A stretch of 64,000 nucleotides of DNA from VBAT01 sp036520835. Lineage in GTDB: Bacteria; Bacteroidota; Bacteroidia; Chitinophagales; Chitinophagaceae. The notes beneath the pieces were generated by a model, which saw only the letters and a program-made list of their open reading frames with translations, had not been told where the DNA came from and searched no databases. Location of the stretch: positions 1 to 64,000 of the forward strand of contig DATDIX010000081.1 in assembly GCA_036520835.1 (NCBI GenBank). The letters are read 5' to 3'. Shown piece after piece: positions 19,763 to 27,965 of this stretch. Position 1 is the first letter of the stretch. Every line of letters begins with the position of its first letter. The translations under genes and the position numbers were made by a program.

Positions 19763-22201
19763 ATGATAAAACATTATTTCAAAATTGCTTTGCGAAACCT
19801 CGGCCGCCAGAAAGTGCTTTCCTTTATTAACGTAATAGGATTGTCGCTTGGGCTTGCTTGTTTCTCTTTGTTTCTTTTATATGCAGTAAATGAATTCAGC
19901 TTTGACCGGTTTCATAAAAATGCTGACAATATCTATCGCATGTACCGCTGGTCCGATGCGATGAGCGGCCAGGAAGCAAGTGGAGATGTTTATATGCCTT
20001 CCCCTTTAGGCCCGGCTATGAAAGCCGATTTGCCTGATGTCGCAAACTATGTAAGGCTTAGGGAAGGCTGGGGAGAAAGTTTTATAAAAGTGGATGGACA
20101 GGTGAGCCGCATGCCTGTATCCTATGCCGACCCGTCAATCTTCTCTGTGTTCTCTTTTCCATTGAAATATGGTACGGCACAGGGAGCATTGAAAGAGTTG
20201 CAGCACATCGTAGTGACCAGGGAAACTGCAAAAAAACTTTTTGGAACGGACAATGCCGTGGGCAGGACCGTGGAAATAAAAATAGAAGAAAGCTTTGTTC
20301 CCTTTACGGTCAGTGCAGTGGCTGAGAATATACCTGCTAACTCTTCTGTTCAGTTTGAGTTGTTGGGAAATTTCAACTACATGGAGACAACCCGGTCGGG
20401 TAAGCGGGGAATGAATAACTGGAACAGGTCGTCTTATATTACCTATGTCCAGGTAAACCCCGGTAGTGGACTGGTAAGCGATGCTAAGAAGCTGGCTGCT
20501 TTTCGTCACAAATATTATCCTAATGAAGAAGCAGAATTGAAAGATGCAGGTTTTAAGTGGGAGGGTAATGCGCCACCGGTCCGTTATGGGTTACAGCCGC
20601 TGAAAGCAGGACATACCGATACAAAAATATATGGGGGATCTGTTGAGCAGGTAAATCCAAAAACGATCTGGATATTATTAAGCATTGCAGCGGGTGTGTT
20701 GCTGATCGCCTGTATCAATTTTACTACACTGGCCATCGGCCGTTCTGCCAGGAGGGCAAAAGAAGTAGGTGTCAGGAAAGTAATTGGCGGCGAAAGAAGG
20801 CAACTGGTAACACAATTTTTATCTGAAGCGGTCATCCTTACCATCGTCTCTGCCATACTCGGCCTGCTGATCGCTAAATTCCTGCTTCCATATTTCAATG
20901 AACTTTCCGGAAGAGAACTGCAATTCTCATTTACTCTTTATCCTGAAATGATATGGATGCTGGCCGGGTTGACATTACTTGTCGGGCTACTGGCAGGAAG
21001 CTATCCTGCATTGATCTTATCCGGTTTCAGACCCATCGAGGTTTTGAAAAGTAAGATCAAAGTGAACGGAGCTAATTTTTTTACGAAATCCCTAGTGACC
21101 GTTCAATTTGCTTTATCAATTGGATTGATCATCTGCACCATGATCATTCTGCAGCAGACAAAGTATATGAGTGGCAAAAACCCCGGTTTTGACAGGGAGA
21201 ATATGGTAGTAGTGGATGCAAGCGATACAAAGACCAGGGAGATATATCCTTTGTTCAGGCAAGCTATTGCATCAAGGGCCGATATTGCCGGTATAGCCAG
21301 TGCGGAATTAGGGCTCGGCGAAGGAACAGGCTGGAGCCGCTCAGGATTTGAATACAACGGGAATCACAAAGATGTTTTCGAATATTTTGTTGACCCGGAT
21401 TATATACCGGTGATGGGTATGCAGTTGATCGCAGGCAGAAATTTTGATCCGAAGATCGCGGATGACACAACAATATCCATTATCGTCAATGAAGCAATGG
21501 TTAAAGATTTTGGCTGGACAACGGAGAATGCGGTCGGGCAGCAGCTAAAAGGATATATGGAAACAAAAGCACCGGTAGTGATAGGAGTGGTGAAAGATTT
21601 TCATTACCGGCCTTTTAAAGAGAAAGTGATGCCACAGCTATTTCACCAGTTTGCTGATTATGCTCCTTTCAAATTTTTTGTAAAAGTAAAACCCGGCAGC
21701 CCTGCACCTGCATTGGCAGCTATGCAAAAAGCATGGAGCAGCATTGTTACTGATCTCCCCTTTAAATATTCTTTCCTGGATGAAAATCTTGATAATTTTT
21801 ACAAAGCGGAAATAAAATGGAGCAATATCATCGGGTGGGCAGGGGGCATTTCTGTTTTCTTAGCTTGTCTTGGCTTGTTTGGTTTGGCCGCATTAGCTGC
21901 CGTTAACCGTACAAAAGAAATTGGCATCCGGAAAGTATTAGGGGCATCGTTGCCCGGCATTGTAGGATTGTTATCAAAAGATTTTTTGAAACTGGTAGCG
22001 ATCGCATTGATCATTGCTGCTCCATTAGCCTGGTATTTTATGAATAAATGGTTGCAGGATTTTGCTTACCGGATATCTATAGGTTGGTGGATTTTCATTG
22101 TAGCAGGTTCATTGGCATTGGTCATTGCATTTATTACAATAGCATTCCAGGCAATAAAGGCAGGTATTGCCAACCCGGTGAAAGCACTGCGAAGCGAATA
22201 A
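19763..22201 (+). CDS. ABC transporter permease 9 of 11 (812 aa)
   Basis: FtsX-type permease with ACINFTTLAIGRS, coupling helices at about 333 (KEVGVRKVIGGER) and 718 (KEIGIRKVLGAS), and the tail NPVKALRSE. The last ~100 residues resemble permease 1 closely (VGLLSKDFLKLVAIA... and a WLQDFAYRI-type segment), whereas the first half resembles permease 7. This suggests a mosaic made by recombination between array members. The gene is followed by the largest gap in the array (181 bp). Confidence 0.92.
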   Translation: MIKHYFKIALRNLGRQKVLSFINVIGLSLGLACFSLFLLYAVNEFSFDRFHKNADNIYRMYRWSDAMSGQEASGDVYMPSPLGPAMKADLPDVANYVRLREGWGESFIKVDGQVSRMPVSYADPSIFSVFSFPLKYGTAQGALKELQHIVVTRETAKKLFGTDNAVGRTVEIKIEESFVPFTVSAVAENIPANSSVQFELLGNFNYMETTRSGKRGMNNWNRSSYITYVQVNPGSGLVSDAKKLAAFRHKYYPNEEAELKDAGFKWEGNAPPVRYGLQPLKAGHTDTKIYGGSVEQVNPKTIWILLSIAAGVLLIACINFTTLAIGRSARRAKEVGVRKVIGGERRQLVTQFLSEAVILTIVSAILGLLIAKFLLPYFNELSGRELQFSFTLYPEMIWMLAGLTLLVGLLAGSYPALILSGFRPIEVLKSKIKVNGANFFTKSLVTVQFALSIGLIICTMIILQQTKYMSGKNPGFDRENMVVVDASDTKTREIYPLFRQAIASRADIAGIASAELGLGEGTGWSRSGFEYNGNHKDVFEYFVDPDYIPVMGMQLIAGRNFDPKIADDTTISIIVNEAMVKDFGWTTENAVGQQLKGYMETKAPVVIGVVKDFHYRPFKEKVMPQLFHQFADYAPFKFFVKVKPGSPAPALAAMQKAWSSIVTDLPFKYSFLDENLDNFYKAEIKWSNIIGWAGGISVFLACLGLFGLAALAAVNRTKEIGIRKVLGASLPGIVGLLSKDFLKLVAIALIIAAPLAWYFMNKWLQDFAYRISIGWWIFIVAGSLALVIAFITIAFQAIKAGIANPVKALRSE

Positions 22202-22382
22202 CTCAGTGCAACGGTCCGGAAGTGGAGTTGTGCAGAAAACGAACATGTACGAAAATGTACGTAAACTGTCCGTTTTCGTACACCTGTTACCCGGACCTGC
22301 GGTTAGCAGCTTGTCTGTCAACGTTTTTTGGCATTGGCATAAGGGTTGGATGAAAGAGGGGTATAGAATTTAATAAACAAAA
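22202..22382. promoter_or_regulatory. 181-bp intergenic region with nested inverted repeats
   Basis: An outer pair GGTCCGG (22213-22219) / CCGGACC (22291-22297) encloses a perfect 10-bp pair TGTACGAAAA (22246-22255) / TTTTCGTACA (22273-22282) with a 17-nt spacer. An alternative stem GAAAACG (22235-22241) / CGTTTTC (22271-22277) competes for the same right arm. The spacer itself begins with TGTACGTA. No credible ORF lies here. It could be an operator, a switchable leader RNA for permeases 10-11 and the ATPase, or a dispersed repeat unit; the sequence alone does not decide. Confidence 0.6.
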
Positions 22383-24770
22383 ATGATCAGGAACTATTTA
22401 CTCATTGCCATCAGGAATTTCTGGAAGCATAAGATCTTTTCCATGATCAATATTGCAGGACTTGCCGTAAGTATGTCCCTGTGCTTACTGATAATAACTG
22501 TCATTAGTGATCTGCTCAGTTACGATAATTTTCATAGCAACAGGGATAATATATACCGGGTGATCACAAAAGTTCAATCTGGTCCCGGGTATACTGATAT
22601 GAAAGCAACCTGTCCTTTTCCTGTAGCAAACGAACTGGAAGAGAATTTCCAGGGATATGAAAATATTACCCGTATACAACGGTTTTTTAATGCAAAAGCA
22701 GAGAGTAATAACAGAGAAATACAACTGGAAGGATATTTTACTGAGCCTTCCTTTTTGAAAATGTTCTCCTTTCCGTTACTCAAAGGAAACATTCAAACCG
22801 CACTTGTTGGCCCTAATTCAATTATACTCACAGAAAGGTCTGCAGAAAAATTCTTTGGAAAAGAAGACCCGGTGGGAAAAGTAGTTTCAATGGGCCTGTT
22901 TGGGAATTATATTATTACAGGAATCATCAGTGATCCCCCGGAAAACTCGCATTTAAAGTTTGATGTATTGGGGTCGCTCAGCAGCCTGGGGCAAATGGAA
23001 AAGGATGGTAGCCTGGATCCGGATCTCAACGAATGGAGTGGATTTTTAAAAAATTATGTGTACATACAGAAATCACAGGATCTTTCAATAAAACAGATCA
23101 GGGATGATTTAAAGCAAATAGCACTGAAGAGTACGACGCTTACAAAAGACCTGCAATTAAGTTTTCAGCTTCAATCATTAGATAATATCGTTCCGGGCCC
23201 TGACCTGAGCAGCCAGATCGGTCCGAAAATGGGTTACCTGCCCATATTGATATTGTCAGGGGTTGCATTACTTATTCTTATATCTGCCTGTATCAACTAT
23301 ACTAACCTGTCACTCGCAAGGGCGCTGAGCCGTGCAAAAGAAGTGGGTATACGAAAAGCAATTGGCGGATCAAAAAAGCAACTCTTTACTCAATTCCTGG
23401 CAGAAACGATCATAGTATGCCTGCTGTCACTGGTAGCGGCTTATCTCATTTTTGGGCTGATCAGGCCCGGGTTTTTGAAAGTAGTTCCGAGAGCCAGTGA
23501 AATGTTTTCATTAAAGGTCAGCCCTTTGCTGGTACTGTTCTTTATCGGGTTTGCCTTTTTTACAGCGATGATTGCAGGGATATTACCGGCGTCCGTACTT
23601 TCCAGGTTTAATGTAATCCGGGCTTTAAAAAATGATACAACAATCAATTCACTTGGCCGGGTCAGCCTGAGAAAAGCGCTTATTATTTTCCAGTTCACCC
23701 TGTCCATGATTTTTATTGTAGGTGTCATTGTGGTTTACAGGCAATACCATTTTTCCAGGAACTATGACCATGGGTTTACTATAAAAAATAAAATGGTAAT
23801 TCCGCTTGAAGGAGTGGATTATAAACTGTTAAAAAACGAGTTCGGGAAGAATCCTGGCGTAAGCTCTGTTACAGGGTCCTCAGTTATGGTTGGCAGTTTT
23901 CAAACAAACACAACGGTGGTAAAGTTGCCGGAAAATATTGATTCTTTATCTGCAGACTACCTGCATACTGATGAAAACTTTATTGATGACCTTGATATTA
24001 AATTACTGGCCGGCCACGCTTTTACAAACACCGGTAAATCAAAAGAGCATTCCGTTGTTATTAACGAACAATTGGCACAGGCAATCGGGGCAAAACAACC
24101 CCAGGCGGCATTAGGAAGATCACTTCTGATCAATGATGAGTCCATGGAAATTATTGGAGTCGTAAAGAATTTCAATTACGCACAACTGGAAGAACCCATA
24201 CGCAATTTCATTTTCTTTTATGAACCCGGGCAGGTTGGCTATGCATACCTTTCTTTTTCTGGAAAATTTAATGATGCTGTGAACAGCTCCCTGGAAAAAA
24301 GCTGGAGCAATATAGCCGGTAGTACTTTGTTCCAGGGAAAGAAAATGGAAGTTGTTATGGAAGAAACCTATTCGTTTTATACCAACTTCATTAAGATATT
24401 CGGGTTTGTTGCACTTCTTGCGATCACTATTGGATGTCTTGGCCTTGTAGGCATGTCCTTATATGCGGCCAGGTCAAGGCTGAAGGAAGTAGGTATCCGT
24501 AAAGTATTGGGGGCTTCGGTTGGAAACATTCTGCTGTCTTTATCAAAAGGATTTTTATGGTTGCTGCTGATAGCATCAGCAATAGCCTTGCCAATAAGTT
24601 ATTTTCTTTTTAATATAATATTGGAAAACGGGGTACATCATATACAGATAGGAGTTATTGAATTGGGTTCTGGTTTGCTGATCCTCTTATTGGTAGGCGG
24701 TATCACTATCATTTCCCAGATATGGAGAACTGCCCTGGCAAATCCCGTCAAAAGTTTGAGAACAGAATAA
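22383..24770 (+). CDS. ABC transporter permease 10 of 11 (795 aa)
   Basis: Full-length double-FtsX permease with coupling helices at about 319 (KEVGIRKAIGGSK) and 701 (KEVGIRKVLGAS). The TM1 region VSMSLCLLI and the block ACINYTNLSLARA relate it to permease 4. Its first 28 codons are nearly the same DNA as those of permease 11 (78 of 84 bases by hand count), though the proteins diverge sharply afterwards. It follows the inverted-repeat-rich gap and may start a separate transcript. The tail is NPVKSLRTE. Confidence 0.92.
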   Translation: MIRNYLLIAIRNFWKHKIFSMINIAGLAVSMSLCLLIITVISDLLSYDNFHSNRDNIYRVITKVQSGPGYTDMKATCPFPVANELEENFQGYENITRIQRFFNAKAESNNREIQLEGYFTEPSFLKMFSFPLLKGNIQTALVGPNSIILTERSAEKFFGKEDPVGKVVSMGLFGNYIITGIISDPPENSHLKFDVLGSLSSLGQMEKDGSLDPDLNEWSGFLKNYVYIQKSQDLSIKQIRDDLKQIALKSTTLTKDLQLSFQLQSLDNIVPGPDLSSQIGPKMGYLPILILSGVALLILISACINYTNLSLARALSRAKEVGIRKAIGGSKKQLFTQFLAETIIVCLLSLVAAYLIFGLIRPGFLKVVPRASEMFSLKVSPLLVLFFIGFAFFTAMIAGILPASVLSRFNVIRALKNDTTINSLGRVSLRKALIIFQFTLSMIFIVGVIVVYRQYHFSRNYDHGFTIKNKMVIPLEGVDYKLLKNEFGKNPGVSSVTGSSVMVGSFQTNTTVVKLPENIDSLSADYLHTDENFIDDLDIKLLAGHAFTNTGKSKEHSVVINEQLAQAIGAKQPQAALGRSLLINDESMEIIGVVKNFNYAQLEEPIRNFIFFYEPGQVGYAYLSFSGKFNDAVNSSLEKSWSNIAGSTLFQGKKMEVVMEETYSFYTNFIKIFGFVALLAITIGCLGLVGMSLYAARSRLKEVGIRKVLGASVGNILLSLSKGFLWLLLIASAIALPISYFLFNIILENGVHHIQIGVIELGSGLLILLLVGGITIISQIWRTALANPVKSLRTE

Positions 24771-24779
24771 ATAATGAAA

Positions 24780-27233
24780 ATGATCAGGAACTATCTACTT
24801 ATTGCCATCAGGAATTTCTGGAAACACAAGGTCTTTTCCATGATCAATATTGCAGGTCTTGCCATTGGTATCAGCGCTGCATTGGTCATCTTCCTGCTGG
24901 TGAATTATGAATTTAGCTTTGATAAATTTCATAAAGACCGGGACCAGATTTACCGTGTGGTCTCCAGCCTCAATTTTCCTGACCAACTGATCAGGAACGG
25001 AGGCGTCTGTGCTCCTTTGCCCGAAGCAGTAAAGCGGGAAGTAAGCGGTATTGAAGTGTCAGCTGCTTTTCACCAGTATAACAGCGATGTAAAAGTTATG
25101 ACTGCCGCCGGGAATGACAAAGACACAAGACCGTTCTTTAAGGACCAGGATAATATCATATTTACTGACAAAGATTATTTCCGCCTCTTTGACTATACAT
25201 GGCTGGCGGGCTCACCCGCTACTTCTTTATCCGAACCTTTCCGCGTTGTATTATCAGAAAGCAGGGCCAAAATATATTTTCCCGGGAAAGATATGGCAGC
25301 TATCCCCGGCAATACGGTTACTTATAATGATTCCATAACAGCCACTGTAACGGGCATTGTAAAAGATTTTGATAAACCAACTGACTTTACTTTTAAGGAG
25401 TTTATCTCGATGACGACAGTTACCAGCACCGGGCTAAAAAATAATATGGGGTGGGATCAGTGGGGAAGCGTGAACTCCTCATCGTTATTTTTTGTAAAAT
25501 TGAACAGGGGTGTAACTACTGCACAGGTCGAAAAGCAACTGGCTTCATTGCGCACCAAGTATGCCAAAGATGATTACATGAAGACAGAGAACCTGCTGCA
25601 GCCTGTTTCCGCATTGCATTTTGCCAACGAGTATGATTCTTTTACCAACCGGGAAGCACATAAGCCGACATTGTACGGGTTGCTCGCTGTAGCTGCCTTT
25701 CTTTTGTTGCTGGGTTGTATCAATTTCATTAACCTGACCACGGCACAGGCAGCCATACGGGCAAAAGAGATAGGGATACGAAAAACTATGGGAAGTTCGA
25801 GAGCCCATCTTATCGGGCAGTTCCTGGGAGAAGCGTTCCTGCTAACACTGCTGGCTACTATCCTGTCTGTTGTGATTGCACCCGGGATCTTAAAAATATT
25901 TTCTGACTTCATGCCGCCGGAACTGAAATTTAGTATTACGGAGCACCCGGGGATCATTGCTTTTATTATTGTGCTGATCATAGCAGTGACCTTGTTATCC
26001 GGCTTTTACCCGGCATTGGTTTTGTCAAAATTCAAACCAGCACAGGTGATCAAGAACCAATCACAGGTTTATTCCGGTAAAACAAGAAAAACTTTATTAC
26101 GCAGGTCGCTGACCGTATCACAATTTGTCATTGCGCAATTTTTCATTATTGCAACTATTCTTGTCAGCAAACAAATTCAATATGCGATCAATAAGGATAT
26201 GGGATTCAGAAAGGATGCCATCATTCACTTTAATGCGCCATGGAAAGTGCGGGATGCCAGTAAACGTTCTGTATTACTGAACAAAATACAGGCGATCCCT
26301 GAAGTGACGATGGCCTGCCTCGGGGGCAGTACACCGGCCGCATTTGGTTATTCTTCCACTACCATGAAGTATAATGACGGGAAAAAGGAGATTGAAACTA
26401 CGGTAGGTATAAAATATGCTGATGAGGCATATTTCAAATTATACAACATGCAACTGGTAGCGGGCAGGTTTCCGAGACCCAATGATACGGTGGTGACCGA
26501 GTATGCTATCAACGAAACCTATGCAAAGTTTCTGGGTTTTAAAACACCTGGCGAAGCTGTTGGAAAAGTGATTGACCGGGGAGAAAAAAAGGTACCCATC
26601 TCCGGGGTGCTGAAAGATTTTCACGAAAAATCCGTCCATTCACTGATCAAACCACTGGCTTATTCAAATGTAAAGCAGAGCCATACCACCTATCATATAT
26701 TATTAAAAGCAGGCAAGGAAGGAAGGGTAGCATGGAACAATGCCATTGCAAAAATGGAGAAGGACTGGAAAGAAGTATATCCGGGGTTTGATTTCAATTA
26801 TTCATTTTTTGACAAGACCATAGCGAGTTTTTATAAGTCGGAACAGAATATTTCCCGTTTGCTGGTATGGGCTACCGGGCTGGCGATCTTTATCAGTTGC
26901 CTCGGTATGCTTGGCCTGGTTATTTATACCACTACGCAGCGAACAAAGGAAATTGGGGTAAGAAAAGTATTGGGAGCTTCGGTGGCACAGATCGTTTCAT
27001 TGTTGTCAAAAGATTTTTTGCAACTGGTCGTCTTCGCATTTATCATTGCAGCGCCGCTGGCCTGGTGGGCAATGGATAAATGGCTGGCCGATTTTGCTTA
27101 CCGTACTCCTGTGAGCTGGTGGGTATTTATTACCGGCGGGCTTATTATGATCTTTATTGCTTTGTTTACCTTGAGTATTCAAACTATCCGGTCAGCTATC
27201 GCTAATCCTGTAAAAAGTTTAAGGACAGAATAA
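24780..27233 (+). CDS. ABC transporter permease 11 of 11 (817 aa)
   Basis: I choose ATG 24780 because it aligns with the MIRNY start of every paralogue. An upstream in-frame ATG at 24774 would add Met-Lys. Coupling helices are at about 329 (KEIGIRKTMGSSR) and 723 (KEIGVRKVLGAS). The first FtsX block reads GCINFINLTTAQA, with Gly before Cys. The first periplasmic domain has an extra segment (PGKDMAAIPGNTVTYND), giving the longest chain in the array. The ATPase gene starts nine bases after its stop. Confidence 0.92.
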   Translation: MIRNYLLIAIRNFWKHKVFSMINIAGLAIGISAALVIFLLVNYEFSFDKFHKDRDQIYRVVSSLNFPDQLIRNGGVCAPLPEAVKREVSGIEVSAAFHQYNSDVKVMTAAGNDKDTRPFFKDQDNIIFTDKDYFRLFDYTWLAGSPATSLSEPFRVVLSESRAKIYFPGKDMAAIPGNTVTYNDSITATVTGIVKDFDKPTDFTFKEFISMTTVTSTGLKNNMGWDQWGSVNSSSLFFVKLNRGVTTAQVEKQLASLRTKYAKDDYMKTENLLQPVSALHFANEYDSFTNREAHKPTLYGLLAVAAFLLLLGCINFINLTTAQAAIRAKEIGIRKTMGSSRAHLIGQFLGEAFLLTLLATILSVVIAPGILKIFSDFMPPELKFSITEHPGIIAFIIVLIIAVTLLSGFYPALVLSKFKPAQVIKNQSQVYSGKTRKTLLRRSLTVSQFVIAQFFIIATILVSKQIQYAINKDMGFRKDAIIHFNAPWKVRDASKRSVLLNKIQAIPEVTMACLGGSTPAAFGYSSTTMKYNDGKKEIETTVGIKYADEAYFKLYNMQLVAGRFPRPNDTVVTEYAINETYAKFLGFKTPGEAVGKVIDRGEKKVPISGVLKDFHEKSVHSLIKPLAYSNVKQSHTTYHILLKAGKEGRVAWNNAIAKMEKDWKEVYPGFDFNYSFFDKTIASFYKSEQNISRLLVWATGLAIFISCLGMLGLVIYTTTQRTKEIGVRKVLGASVAQIVSLLSKDFLQLVVFAFIIAAPLAWWAMDKWLADFAYRTPVSWWVFITGGLIMIFIALFTLSIQTIRSAIANPVKSLRTE

Positions 27234-27242
27234 ATAAATATT

Positions 27243-27911
27243 ATGCTTGAATTAAAAGGAATCTACAAATGGATAAATACAGGAAACAACCGGACCTTCC
27301 TGTTAAAAGATGTTGACCTGTCTGTAAAGGCCGGGGAATTTATTTCTATCATGGGGCCCTCTGGTTCGGGTAAATCAACCTTGTTGAACGTGGTGGGCAT
27401 GCTGGATTCATTTGACCAGGGGGAGTATCATTTCCTGCATGAATCCGTGCATAAGCTGAAAGAAAAACAACGTTCTGCTTTATATAAACAATATATCGGG
27501 TTTGTATTCCAGGCTTATCACCTGATAGATGAATTGACAGTATATGAGAATATTGAAACGCCATTGATATACCAGGATGTAAAAGGATCGGAAAGAAAAG
27601 CGATGGTAGCGGATATGCTGGATCGTTTCCAGATAGTAGGGAAGAAGGATCTTTTTCCTGCACAGCTGTCCGGAGGACAGCAGCAATTGGTAGGTATTGC
27701 CAGGGCATTGATCGCTAAACCGAAATTATTACTGGCGGACGAACCGACAGGTAATCTTAATTCCAAACAGGGGGAAGAGATCATGGAATTATTTAAACAA
27801 TTAAATAATGAAGGAGTAACGATAATACAGGTGACACATTCAGAAAAAAATGCCGGATACGGATCGCGGATCATTAACCTGCTGGATGGAATGGTAACCC
27901 CCAACCCCTAA
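27243..27911 (+). CDS. MacB/LolD-type ABC transporter ATP-binding protein (222 aa)
   Basis: Cytoplasmic ATPase subunit, the only complete one next to the permease array. Walker A is GPSGSGKS (38-45), Q-loop Gln is Q90, signature LSGGQ is at 142-146, Walker B is KLLLADEP with E167, and the switch histidine is H199. Two departures from the family are visible. The signature is followed by QQL where QQR is usual, and the D-loop reads NLNS (171-174) where NLDS is usual; the truncated ATPase at the left window edge has the normal NLDS. The last codons (VTPNP) and the stop come from the 24-nt repeat, so the natural C-terminus may have been altered. It probably drives one or more of the eleven permeases. 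Confidence 0.94.
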   Translation: MLELKGIYKWINTGNNRTFLLKDVDLSVKAGEFISIMGPSGSGKSTLLNVVGMLDSFDQGEYHFLHESVHKLKEKQRSALYKQYIGFVFQAYHLIDELTVYENIETPLIYQDVKGSERKAMVADMLDRFQIVGKKDLFPAQLSGGQQQLVGIARALIAKPKLLLADEPTGNLNSKQGEEIMELFKQLNNEGVTIIQVTHSEKNAGYGSRIINLLDGMVTPNP

Positions 27912-27920
27912 AGGGGAGTT
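27897..27920. repeat. 24-nt repeat, right copy of the inverted pair
   Basis: Exact reverse complement of 331-354. It overlaps the end of the ATPase gene and supplies its TAA stop (27909-27911) through the CCCCTAAAGGGG core. The pair therefore spans permeases 1-11 and the ATPase coding sequence. Confidence 0.85.
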
Positions 27921-27965
27921 GTGATGCCATTAAATATGAAACCAGATTGATAAAAATAAAACCAG

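Noticed and set aside
22109..22353. Frames on both strands across the permease 9 end and the 181-bp gap
   Set aside because: They overlap the real permease end and result from the inverted-repeat region; no protein family is recognisable.
361..27233. Interpretation of the permease array as an assembly artefact
   Set aside because: The eleven genes differ strongly in sequence throughout, so collapsed or repeated assembly of one gene is unlikely.
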